A program made the translations under genes and the position numbers. From the NCBI GenBank assembly GCA_000320545.1, contig ADNK01000137.1, positions 1-30,974 of the forward strand: a DNA stretch of 30,974 bases. Reading direction: 5' to 3'. Positions 10,610-21,457 of this stretch are shown in pieces; within the stretch, counting starts at the first letter, position 1; the number at the start of each line of letters is the position of its first letter. The stretch comes from Bigelowiella natans CCMP2755. Its lineage: Eukaryota > Cercozoa > Chlorarachniophyceae. The notes below the pieces were generated by a model. The model saw only the letters and a list, made by a program, of their open reading frames with translations. It was not told where the DNA came from and ran no database searches.

Positions 10610-11797
10610 GTGCTGTTTAAGACGATCCCAGTTGATTTTTCAAGACTACCCCAATTTGAGTCTTCAAGATTCACCCAATCCGAGCCGCTGTTCCATAAAC
10701 AAACATGAACGATATGGATGGGGAACCAAACAAGCCGTAACTACCTAGCCCCTTCCAAGTCCACATCTTCTTGAGCGATGTCATCATTTTTTTCCTTAAG
10801 ATATCGTAGGTATATTAATTTGAGCGATTGTTTTAAACTCATAAGATGTTGGGAATAGGGAAAGCTGTGGTTCATTCCTCTGTCTCAAGGGGAATATAAT
10901 TTACTCAATTCGAATATTCCTACTACAACCTTTTTCTTGCAGCACATTCGTACGCAGCGCCTAGTGACATATCCAAGCGTATGAGTAATATGCAGAGGGT
11001 TTAGAATGAGCTGGGTATCGAAAATAGTAACCTGACAACTTGAAATAACCTCATCAAGGCCGCGAGGGGGGGCACTTCAACGTCGGCTCAGTCCTGTAGG
11101 GGAAATGAAAGGAAGAAGGAATAAATGACAATCGCGATTCAACGGGTTTAAAGGATCTCTTACTTAATATTTTAGGATGTGCAAATTCAGAGGAGCACAA
11201 CGTGCGTACCAACCTTCGAGAGGGGGGGGGTGAGAGGAGCGTCTCGTCCGACGTGTTCTTGTTTTTGTAGTTGTGGTTGGGATTGTTGTGATTCGTGTTG
11301 CGATGATGATGTACTGCGATGATGATGTGTTGCGATGACATTGCGATAAATTGCAATTTATGAAAACAATTATAAGATGTATGTGGCGTATGCATCACAT
11401 GTTGCAGTTGGACAATCAATGATGCGATTTCTAAAATCAGCTAAAATCAGTTTACTCGTGTCTGTGCTATTTAGGATGACATGTGCACAAAATAGATCCA
11501 GTCTAGATCCATGCTGTATTCCTCCCCCACCACCGGGGATTAATTAGGACATGTAAATTTCGGGAGACAATAATCGGACACTAACGGACACCAGTACCTA
11601 GCACCGGGGATTCCCGTGGCCCATTAGAAATGATCATTTGTGTTTAGAAATTAAACATCATTCAAATACTACTTCAAAAGGGAGAAGGAGGAGGAGGAGG
11701 AGGAGGGAGGAGGAGGAGGAGCGTAGGCTCAGCAGTCTATGGGAGGAATGCCTACTAACACCCTTCCATAGCTGAGTGCTTCACCCCTCCTCTTGAA
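10610..11797. promoter_or_regulatory. Divergent spacer, about 1.2 kb
   Basis: This separates the minus-strand disordered-protein gene from the plus-strand signal-peptide gene, and probably holds both promoters. It contains possible extra 5' exons of the minus gene (10658-10697, 10746-10794), a 49-codon open minus-strand frame from about 11020 to 10875 of unknown meaning, GATGATGT repeats near 11290-11330, and a GGA/GGAGG purine tract at 11685-11720 close to the plus-strand start. Confidence 0.45.
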
Positions 11798-12609
11798 ATG
11801 GCAATCTTTGATACTATTTGGTGTACATGGTGCTTTATCTTCTTTCGGGTTACTAATGCCCAAGTGGAAATGAACAGGAGAATCGACGAATGCCTCAATA
11901 TTACACCGCGAGTTACGCATCGTACACTCTTATTTCACAACCAAGGTTATGTTCGTTATAGAATTTTCCAACGAAGCTCCACTGTTCACTAAAACTTGAT
12001 CTTTCTGCACACAGGATACACACAGATCTCTTCCTACGCAATTATATATGTGGATGCCTTGGATAAAAGAAGGATAGTCACGCCTGTTACGAAAGTTCAG
12101 GGAGATGGGGGGGGGCGAGGGAATGGTGGTATGGTGCGGCTAGTATGTGACGGGCATATATTCGAGTCCCATTCTCCTCCTCCTGTCGATTATAATAATA
12201 CCACCCAGCAGCAGCAGCAGCTACCAGCTAAGCCTTTGTTTGCTAGTTACCATAAGAGCTCGTTCGATCACCACAAGGGTTGGAGCAATCGTGAGAGAAA
12301 CAGAATCCACTTCCATCACGTACCCAGCTTTTTGATAGCGCTGCTCGAAGATGATGACTACAACCATGATGCAGGACCAGCATTGAATCCTTCTCATACA
12401 CCAAAATATGGTGCTTCTGGGGTTGGGTTTGCTTTGCTTTTAGAGGACGCTGTTCGGCTTGACGAAGGTGGAGAATGGTCCGTGCGCTCCTCATTACCTA
12501 ACGCTGATGCGTTTCGCGACTGTACCCTAAGTTTCCTTCAACCATTGAGTAATGAAAAAGAAAGAGGAGAGGAAGAGCTTCTGGAACTCCACGATGAAGA
12601 TCGTTCAAA

Positions 12610-12644
<35 letters not shown>

Positions 12645-13336
12645 CCAATTTTAGAAATGCTACATCTGAAAATGTTGAAAGAAAAATTGGATCGCCTCAC
12701 TTTTCTGCAGCCTCCTACACATGCTGTGATGACCTCGCAGAGGCAGAGGAAGAAGTCTTACCGATTCCGTTTCACGTTTCCTCATCATCAGCATCATCAT
12801 TGCCGTTAATAAATTCATCGTCTTCATCATTTTCCTCGAGTTCTCGGCCATCATTGTTCCCATCATCATCCCCACCCTCCTTGTTTTCTCCACTTAATTT
12901 ATCATCATCGTACGGCAAGAAGCCCCACCATAATCCTCAAATAATTACAAAAGTAGTAGTAGCACAACAACAATTAGAAACAGCAAAAGGAGAAGAGCGG
13001 TGTTGGGGGATGGTAGGGGATATAAAGTTTTCCCTCCTCCTTGATGACAGCGGCTATAGAGCTAACAAACACGGCAATGATAAGTTCTTCGAGAAAGAGT
13101 GGAGGAACGTGCAGGATCGCGGTTATATTGATGATGATTATGAGAATGATGATGATAATGAGGAAGATGCCAATGGTGGTGATGATGATGATGATACCGT
13201 AATTTGGAGCCCACTACTTCTGCAGCTTCAGAAGCACCATGAAGCCCTCATTACGACGCAACAAATGAGAAGGACTGTAACATTCTCGTCACAGCATAGT
13301 AGCAAAAATCACAATGACTCTACTGTCAAAGTAGGC

Positions 13337-13373
<37 letters not shown>

Positions 13374-16300
13374 GAAGCAAAAACAAGAGAGATCATGTGA
13401 ACAACGATAACCCCGAAAATGTACGCACGTCTATATCCTCCTCCTCCTCCTCCTCCTCCTCCTCCTCGAAGTCCTCTTTATCGTCTCTGCTAGAAGGGGG
13501 TGCACGAATTAAAAGCAAGGAAGGCATGGCAGCAGCAGCAAGAACCCAGACGAAGATAGGAGCGGCGGTAAAGGCGATGACAGGACGTTTCACAGATAGG
13601 GTAGTGCTTCACTACGAGTCTGTGTTGTTAATTTAGCTGCCCCTCCTCATAGTCGTAGTAGTACCGGTGTCAAAACCATATCCTTATCTACCTATATTTC
13701 CTAGTATCAGTAGTAGTTGTAGTAGTACTGGCGTCAATAACTATGCATCATCATTCGTCATTATTTATTATTATTGTAATTATAATAATAATAATAATAA
13801 TAATATGGTTGCTGCAGGCGAATGATATCATTCAGGGGGAACTAGGGGCGATGATGCTCAGTAATACTACCAACAACAGAAAGAGAGAATAGATTCATCG
13901 CTCTGTGTCTCTTTTATATTATAGTGAGAGTAGGCGATGAATAATTTTTTTACGACATGCAACAATAACAACATGCTAACATGATAACAATATGGTAGAT
14001 GGTAACGATGATACCAACACACGATTCTTAGATTATCTTTCTCGCCTCCTCCCTTTCTCCCCCCCCCCCCATCTCTCTCAGGTGGACTTCTAATGTCTAC
14101 TTCTGATATTCTAAAGTGGCGCTTCAAGGAGGCAAGGAAGCAAAAATTGAATAATATTTTATGAATGATGATAATAAGTACGTGATGACTGATGAGGTGC
14201 ATGTAATTGCTCTAAGAAAGATCTTCCTCTCCACCACTAGCAAGCTTAATATCCGATTATTCTTCCTACCAACACTCCTGCCACTACGTCACTACCATCT
14301 CCTCTCTTCCCTCCTCCTCCTCCTCCTCCTCCTCCTCCTCCTCCTCCTCTTCCTCTCTCAATATCTCAAAAAATATGAATAGGCTGTCGTCCCAGCGCTG
14401 GCGGATGAAATAACCTCACACGTCAACCGAGCCCTCCCCCAACAAGTATGTATGAACATTGTTGTTGTTTATGATTCTGGATTACACTCAATTCTCACAC
14501 TTACCGTACTGGTGCATCATCATCATCATCATCATCATAACATAATTTTCGAGCAGGTGTTCCAGCCGACTGTGAATCAGATTGTGGGTGCAGTGACGCC
14601 TCATTTAGCATGGAAACTTACTGATTCTGTCGAAAAATACTCGAAAAAGGCCTTCCCGCCAGAGGTGTATTAGTTACTTTTTTGATTGCTATCATTTAAG
14701 CAGTAGAACATAAAATCCTTTCTCCCTTCCCCCAATCCCCACTCCCCCTGCAAAGAATCACTCTTCTTCTTCTTCTTCTTCTTCTTCTTCTTCTTCTACT
14801 ACTACTACTACCACTACAAAACATTGCTCAGGTAATGCGGCGACTAGTACCGAGCCTCACATCGACGTTGTCCCAGACGCTTCTCCGGAGAATAGACACA
14901 GTAATATACTACAATGGGATATTTTGGTTGCTGCTGCTGCTGCTGATAATGATGATGATGATAGTAGCAAATGGAATAATACACATTATAAATAGTCTTC
15001 TAGATTCGATCTCTCCTCCCCCCCTCTATCTTATTTATATATTTCCTCGTCAATAAATAATAGGAATTCTCTTACGAAGCCTCGTCTCAGCTAGCTCAGC
15101 AGATAGGCCAAACTCTGTGCAAATCTCTCACACAGACATTGGTATGAAAGTAAGATGTGAATGAGGAGGAGGAGGAGGTGGTGGAGTAGGAAGAGGACGG
15201 GAGAAAGAAATTATAATCTAAATAACATCCATAACACAAAGAGTGCAAGCTGCTTGTTTTTCGAAAAAATGTATCTCTTCTTACCATCTACTATGATGAT
15301 TTCTAAGGTTGGAGGACTGGCTCATTCCATGACACGGAACCCGTTAAATGACTACTACTGCTACTATTGTTCAAAGGATAAGGTGATAACCTACTGCTGC
15401 TGCTTCTTTCTCTTACCTAACCCTTGATATGAACATACTATCTGATCCATACATCAGTTGTATTGCGAATACTGCAGCTCGTCACCTTCACAGGTTCTTT
15501 ATTGAAAGAAGGGAAAGGGAAGGAAGAGAGGCATAGATAAACGATAATAAGAAATCAAGCACATTATTGTATCTGTACGTGCGCGCATGTGTATGGTACA
15601 ATCCCATGAATATTACATAACTTGGTTCTTTTTCTTACTACGGTCAGTCGTACTTTGCCTCCTACTATGCCGGCTACTACAGCACGTACTTATGTGGTTA
15701 TTTTGCGGAGTTTGAATCAAAAAGGTTGGACCGCGAGTTGCAGGTTGTTGATGATATTGAGAGAAAATGAGAATATCGTACCTGTCTATTGTTAGTGTAA
15801 TGATATTAGTAGCTGCGACTGCTTTTCATTTTCTCTGGTATAATTGATGAAGGTTGTGTTTAGAATTTGCTTGTATCCATGATATTTTGATGCAATACTT
15901 TCACCCCTCCTCGCCCTTCCCATCTAGCTTGAGAGGCAGAGAATTGATGAGGAAGAACGAGAGATGGCTCAGTTCCAAGTGTTATTTGATGAGGTACTCT
16001 ATATAATCATACCAAAATCAAGATATCAAATGTTGTCTCATCATTCTCACCTTTCTTTTATCTCTTTCCCTCCCCTTCTCTAGAGTGCACAAGAAACGAC
16101 ATCAGATTCCCAACCAAAGAGAGAGCGGGAGATATTTGACACTAAAGTAATTAAAGTTGTAAAAATGCTGTCGTAGAGCCACTCCTTTCGAGTAGTTCCA
16201 CATGCTTGATTGTCTTTAGTAGTAGCAGGAAAGATTATTCCTTCTCTTCCTCCTCATTCTCCATCACCACCTCGTTTTGCTCCTCAGCCTCCTCCTCCAT

Positions 16301-16790
16301 CCTCCTCTCCACATTATTTTGCATTGATAATTTAGAAAATAGTAATTTGTCGTTGTCACACGTACGTCGTCTAAATTTACGGTGTTATTCAGTGTTAATG
16401 AATGATTGCTATGGTGATAAGATTGTTCTCTAACAATAGTCATCATTCCCCCGCCCCCCCCATATTATTGACAGTTTGATCCTCTCTACGACGGTTGGAA
16501 AGTTGAGGTACTATAGTAATAATTGTGTAAACAAGAAAGAAAAAGGCGCGTAGGCGAGAGATGTTCTTACATCTATAATTTACGAGTGTACTTCTTGATC
16601 TACAATCATGATCGAGGCACCGTGCGATACATGCATGGATTCTGTTTTCTGTTCTTGGACGAAACAATATGATGTGAACTCTGTGTGTAGTTCTTTGATT
16701 CAGAACAACAACAATGATAATAATGAGCAGGTTTCTGACCCAAATGCAATCCCAACACTGGTGTTTGATCCAGACCAGTACGTCCTATGA
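11798..16790 (+). CDS. Unidentified signal-peptide protein with Cys/Tyr-rich C-terminal module (about 866 aa, 15 exons)
   Basis: Family not recognised with certainty. Exons: 11798-11945, 12015-13600, 13818-13860, 14082-14131, 14383-14445, 14557-14664, 14832-14900, 15064-15141, 15308-15382, 15458-15493, 15648-15743, 15928-15993, 16084-16146, 16475-16507, 16704-16790. Residues 1-21 look like a signal peptide (WCTWCFIFFRVTNA). Residues about 50-578 are low complexity, with Ser, Asn, Asp and Gln runs. From about 610 come helical, Thr/Leu/Ser-rich short exons (LAWKLTDSV, LVPSLTSTL, LCKSLTQTL), then four cysteines as CYYC-x6-CEYC (733, 736, 743, 746), a Tyr-rich stretch (SYFASYYAGYYSTYLCGYF) and a charged helix. 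The paired CxxC suggests metal binding. Introns after exon 4 are all phase 0; the exon 4 donor appears to be GC. If the intron at 16147 is not removed, the protein ends at 16176. An AATAAA at 16805 favours the longer form. I recall similar Tyr-rich C-termini in other stramenopile predicted proteins, but cannot name a function. Confidence 0.72.
13776..13804. repeat. (AAT)n microsatellite in an intron
   Basis: AAT/TAT units just upstream of the acceptor GCTGCAG at 13811-13817, in the intron 13601-13817. Confidence 0.9.
14311..14349. repeat. (CTC)n tract before a splice acceptor
   Basis: Thirteen CTC units in the intron 14132-14382, sense strand, acting as a long pyrimidine tract upstream of the acceptor at 14381-14382. 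Confidence 0.95.
14515..14538. repeat. (CAT)n microsatellite in an intron
   Basis: Eight CAT units within the intron 14446-14556 of the unidentified signal-peptide gene. Confidence 0.95.
14761..14817. repeat. (CTT)n-(CTA)n tract before a splice acceptor
   Basis: A CTT run followed by CTA/CCA units in the intron 14665-14831, 15-70 bases upstream of the acceptor, again pyrimidine-rich on the sense strand. Confidence 0.93.
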
Positions 16791-18221
16791 ACAGGGCTGG
16801 CGAAAATAAAATCAACAGTCATGTAGTTTGCATGTGATCAAAATGATTCCCGCGTGGTCATAGTGTCCTTGTGCATCTTTAAGCATGCAGCTGTAGAGCA
16901 CTAGCACAGTAAAGACTAGAAGACTGAATCTAGGAATGACAAACGACAGCATTCACTTGGTGCCGATCTGAGAAATGAATTGGGTGAACTAAGCCTGTCG
17001 CGCGTCCGCTTTTTCAATTATTGATGCACATTGCATTTCGAAATTGACAACGAAAGCTACATCGACCTGTGCTTCTAATTGGCAACATTGCGCTGTGATG
17101 ATGTGTGGAGGAGGCTCACATGCACACATGCATGTGTGACTTGCTAGCTTGAGCAACACGTGATCGCCAAAAAATGAAGGTGCTGCAGCACATCGTTCTA
17201 GCGTTGTTGGGAGGCCACCCTAGCCACTCTGTCACTTGCACTTCACATTGTGGCGGCGTGCAGTCGTCCAGCAGTGTACATGTTGTCAGGATGATTTGGT
17301 GATGAACAACTGCACTCTCCGTGGTTTGCACGGCTAGACGGGGCATGATGATGTGCACGTTGCACGTCATTGAGAGATGAAACGTCCACGTTGAATGGAC
17401 CACAATGGACACATGTAGCTAGACAGTGATGATGAATGTCACATGCACGTTGCTAGGTTGCACGCATTGCATTGCGTTGTCCATGATGACTAGATGATGG
17501 CTGACACGTGGAGGCCACGAAAGCTGGAACGACATGGCACATGCACTGATGTGGGTCTAGGGTCGCAAATTTCAATCCATTGAGTCTCCCGATTGATGAA
17601 ATGGACATGATGCATACACACTGTGGTCCATCACTGTTTCCAGGCACTCAGTGTGTTGTCCATGCATCGTGTTGAGTGTCAAATCATGACAAGTGTTTCA
17701 ACGTTGCAACGCTAGAACGATTTCATTCTTTTTTTCAGAAAATCGAAGAACAATGACAAAGACAATGAACAATGAACAATGATGACAAACTAGACAAAAA
17801 CCAAAATGAAAACGAAAACAAGAACCAGAACACAAGGTGCACGAGTGCCGCCGAAGGAAATTTGCATGCAGGCGCCAACTTCCGGCCCCCCTAGCTAGCT
17901 AGCCTCATCCAGAAGCAGGTCTTCATCAAATCCTCAAGAAGAATCTTTAGGACTGATCCTCAAAGTGTTGTCGCACGATGAAAATCCCATCCATCTCTTG
18001 TTGAATCCTCAGAATCTAATCATGAAACGATTAATTTCCCTCGGCGTTTCGTAATTTGCAACTGAAAATTTAGTCAGTCGATCATCATATTACTTTCTTT
18101 CTTTCCCTCCTCCTCTCGGCACCTCTTCTTATAATGTCACGCCTCGTCTAGTTGATTGTTCGAAGGTGCCATCTGGGATTTCCCAGGGTGTCTCGAAAAG
18201 TGAAAGACAAGACTTTTAGCT
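16791..18221. other. Spacer between tandem genes; ACGT/TGCA-rich block
   Basis: No supported gene. Bases 16840-17720 are crowded with TTGCA, GTGCA, ACGTTG, CACGTTG and CATG words. Bases 17740-17835 are A-rich with ACAATGA repeats. CTAGCTAGCTAGC occurs at 17891-17903. The promoter of the seven-helix gene should lie in the last few hundred bases, where GC and CTAG content falls. Minus-strand frames at 17116-17412 and 17453-17647 are not protein-like. Confidence 0.6.
16805..16810 (+). terminator. Candidate polyadenylation signal AATAAA
   Basis: AATAAA lies 15 bases after the stop codon of the longer model of the signal-peptide gene. Whether this lineage relies on AATAAA is not known to me, and the spacing to the stop is short. 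Confidence 0.35.
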
Positions 18222-19738
18222 ATGTCGGATTCAAAGTATCAGCCAATGCTGGACAAAAATGACGTGTCCAACATCGCTGAAAAGATTGAGACTGTAGAGA
18301 TGAAACATGCAATCTCCTTCAGCAGAAAGAAACCTGGAGACTTTCTCCTACCATCCAATATTGCTTTCATCCAGAACATATTTTTCGGGGGAGGGAAGAA
18401 GTTCATTTCATTTCTGGTGGTGAACGTTACGATGGTTGCGTGCTGCCTGATGGGTGTTTTCGCCTTCTGGGTTCCAGGCGTTCAATCCTGCGACGACTCG
18501 GGATTTGGTACATGTAGCAACGCGCAGAGCCAATTATCTACCATACTTTACTTTGTTGGCGCTTTGGCGCTTGTGGTCAACGCAATCTTTGGCTACAATT
18601 ACTGCCTGATGAGGCGGCAGTCCCGTCTGCTCCAGTGGATAATTGCCTACGATTCAAGCTTTTCCGCGAAGGACTTAAAGTCGAAACTTAACAGGATCGG
18701 CTGGTTTAGTATCGTCATATTTTTCGTTAACCTTCTCATATGGCTTTCTATTGCTATTAGCTTCGTTGCGGTTGTGGATCCCCAAGGTAGAATCTTTAGT
18801 AAAATAATTTCACTATCTCATTGTCTTGAACAATGTTAGCTGTATAAATGTTACAATTATGAACCGTATATGAGCAAATATGCACAAATCGTACAAATGC
18901 CAAAAAACAAGAGAACAACTCCTGTTGCATCAATATCAAGCTTCTACACGATTTGACAGTTTCAACAACATTATATGAATATACTGTGGTTGGGTATTAC
19001 TTACGCTGCAAATATATTAAAACAGGATGGGCGTTTATCCCGGGAAACATCGGGTTCTGTTTCAACTATTGCACATCATTTTACCTTTGTGCAATGTGGA
19101 TGTGGGAGAATTGGCTGATGCATAAGGTTGCACAGTGCATGACAAAGAAGTATGTTACAACAAATGCAATACTTGGTTGTGATGGACTGAATGCTGGCAA
19201 CAAGATTTATGAAGTGCTCGAAAAGATGAATCAGGTTTCGAGCGTGTGGACCTTTAATCATATAGCACGCACTGTACTCGTCATCGTCAACGCTACGTGC
19301 CACCTTTTGATTGTGATGCTTTTGTGGGATACAAAAAAGCAAGTGAAGAATTCTGTGGTTCGTTCCGTCCGCAATCTTTTAGATTCCATAATGATTTTGT
19401 TCGCATTGGGCCTTTACTTGTTCGTATTCCTCACGGTATTGTGCCCTGGCTATGTTACGGATGAGCTTTTCTCTAACGTACAGATTAAGCTTGCTGACAT
19501 TGCAGATGCTGATAATCCACAGGATACGTCGATCTTGCAATGTAGACAGGAAAATGTGAGGACAATTGAAAACCGTGCAACTCTTTTGATGATGCGGGTT
19601 GAGATAATGCATGGAAAGCGTGGAATGCACTTCGCCGGACTGCCAATGACAGTGCCGATAGCACTTACTCTCGGGACATTTATCTCGTACCTCGTCTGCG
19701 ACATTGTTTTCCTGCGGGATATAAGTGGATCTTTTTGA
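18222..19738 (+). CDS. Seven-helix membrane protein resembling gustatory-receptor-like 7TM channels (425 aa, 2 exons)
   Basis: Exons 18222-18786 and 19026-19738, joined in phase 1 (VVDPQ-G-WAFIP). The protein has a cytosolic-type N-terminus of about 60 residues and seven hydrophobic segments: about 61-84, 106-129, 161-185, 194-215, 269-289, 306-328 and 396-417. The first outside loop has two cysteines (90, 98); loop 1 inside is basic (MRRQSRLLQW). The last 35 residues, HGKRGMHFAGLPMT to SYLVCDIVFL, align by eye with the end of insect gustatory receptors, where the motif is T-Y-five hydrophobics-Q-F; here it is S-Y-LVCDI-V-F, with the Gln missing. Seven helices, a long loop before helix 7, a very short tail and total length all fit that superfamily, whose protist members are called GRLs. 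The positive charge between helices 5 and 6 fits that topology less well. A ligand-gated cation channel role is inference. No GPCR motif is seen. Confidence 0.72.
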
Positions 19739-20330
19739 TTTGCGGATCATACATATAGACCGTACTACATACAGCAGGATCAATCTAGCTAACAAGCTCA
19801 CTTACAGCTCTGTTCATTCATCATTATATTGCACATGCACGGTCACGCTTGGCATGCATGTGATGCATCGCATTTGCTAAATGAACCAAGCTTCTACGAG
19901 TCGCTATATGCAAAAGATACAATGAGATCGCACAGCTAGACAGTGTTTTGTGGTGATTTGTACGGTGCGTTCGTTCTATGCTATTGTTAGTACGTACGTA
20001 GTACTAGAGTAGTGCTTGGACGACGCGGCGTGGCCCAGCTAGCCAGCTCTTATACTCTAGAGCTCTGACATGAGCTAGCTAGCTAGATAGAAAACACATG
20101 CATCATCTTTGCATCATCATTATTGTTTATATCGATCTTCTTCGATTCTGTGGCATTACGTAGTACATGCTAGCATATTGGTGAATTTCAAGATCTGCAA
20201 TAAGAGCAATGATTCCCAGCGAGAATGGACGGACATACACGTACTACAATGTGCCACATGGAGGCACCACAATATCACATCGCAGCAGCATTTGGAGGTA
20301 GCATATTCCATTATAGACATGACATGTAAT

Positions 20331-20368
<38 letters not shown>

Positions 20369-20660
20369 GATATTACTGTGTCTATTATTTCCATGATGCA
20401 AAATGCTACTTTAATGGCTTCGTGTTGTCTACCATAGCAACACATACGCATCCCACAGTGCACATTGGTTGCTGAAGTGTGCTTGCTGTTCGCTCATGAG
20501 ACCAATCAATCTCTACGACGATGTATGCTGAGAGGAAGAGCATCTGAGCATTGCATGATCTTTCTGTCTTGACTAGCATAGTTTTATTATATGTGTGCAA
20601 GGAAATATTGCGCCCGTGAATGGATTGATTCGCAATATTCAAATTTTCTTTTCGTGATAA
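19739..20660. other. Palindrome-rich spacer between converging genes
   Basis: No supported gene. It contains GAGCTAGCTAGCTAG at 20072-20086, TACGTACGTAG near 19990, CATGCTAGCAT at 20166-20176 and a long TA-cored inverted repeat at 20314-20384. Open frames on either strand (for example 20109-20396) run through the TA repeat and are not credible genes. Confidence 0.65.
20314..20384. repeat. Inverted repeat with (TA)n core
   Basis: GTAATATCATATA (from 20326) is matched by TATATGATATTAC (to 20376) around a TA run. An outer TAGACA (20314) is matched by TGTCTA (20379-20384) after a small asymmetry. It can form a hairpin or cruciform of about 70 bases. Confidence 0.88.
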
Positions 20661-20805
20661 TTATGCTTTTTTGACGGCTTTGAGCATTCCGTACTGCATA
20701 AGTCCTTTTTTGAATGCTCTGATGTTACAAACAAGAGAGGGTAAATATCAGCTTCAATTGAAGACTAGTCCTTTAAATAGGTAGATACTTAAGAGTAGAG
20801 GGGAA

Positions 20806-20848
<43 letters not shown>

Positions 20849-21163
20849 TACACACACACACACACAAATGCACACATATTATATGTAAATATGGACACAT
20901 CCTTAAATATGTAGGATTAACTTTCCTCCATTGTTTAAAAGCGTGATCACCTATGCATACGCTCGAGAGTTATTCCATCCCGCAGACACTTCTTCCATGT
21001 CCATGGTTTCCTATCATCATTAGTCATCGTTATGTGGGTGGTATTAGAATAATCATCCGGATCATCTTCAAAGTAACCAGGCAGCTAGCCAGGCAGTAGA
21101 CAGTAAGTAAGTAAGTAAGTAAGTAAGAGTATCTTTATCTCCTCTGTCTTTACCTTTAACCTA

Positions 21164-21217
<54 letters not shown>

Positions 21218-21425
21218 CCCTCAAATAGCATTCGCTATTGGAAATAATTGGCGATAGTAGTACTGCACAACCTGAGTACAATCCAAGGGTCATAAACTCC
21301 CACCCAAATTGAATGCCTCCATGAAGGCAAGGTGTATTTATTCCAGTCGTCACTATCAACCACTTCTAGCTTTCCAGTTGCGCTAAAAATGATGGTAATA
21401 ATTCACTGAGTATGATGATGGAGGG

Positions 21426-21457
<32 letters not shown>

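Noticed and set aside
12552-12893. Val-rich and Met-rich frames inside the low-complexity exon
   Set aside because: They are alternative readings of the same AGT and TCA microsatellites; only the main frame is supported by splice phases.
16206-16446. Overlapping frames on both strands after the signal-peptide gene
   Set aside because: They lie in what I read as a 328-base intron of CT- and TCC-rich DNA and encode only low-complexity Ser runs.
17116-17647. Two minus-strand frames of 98 and 64 codons
   Set aside because: They are Cys/His/Thr-rich readings of ACGT/TGCA-word spacer DNA, with no splice or domain support.
18222-19738. Seven-helix protein as a G-protein-coupled receptor
   Set aside because: No E/DRY, NPxxY or other GPCR motif is seen; the C-terminus is too short and the helix 7 ending fits the GR-like superfamily better.
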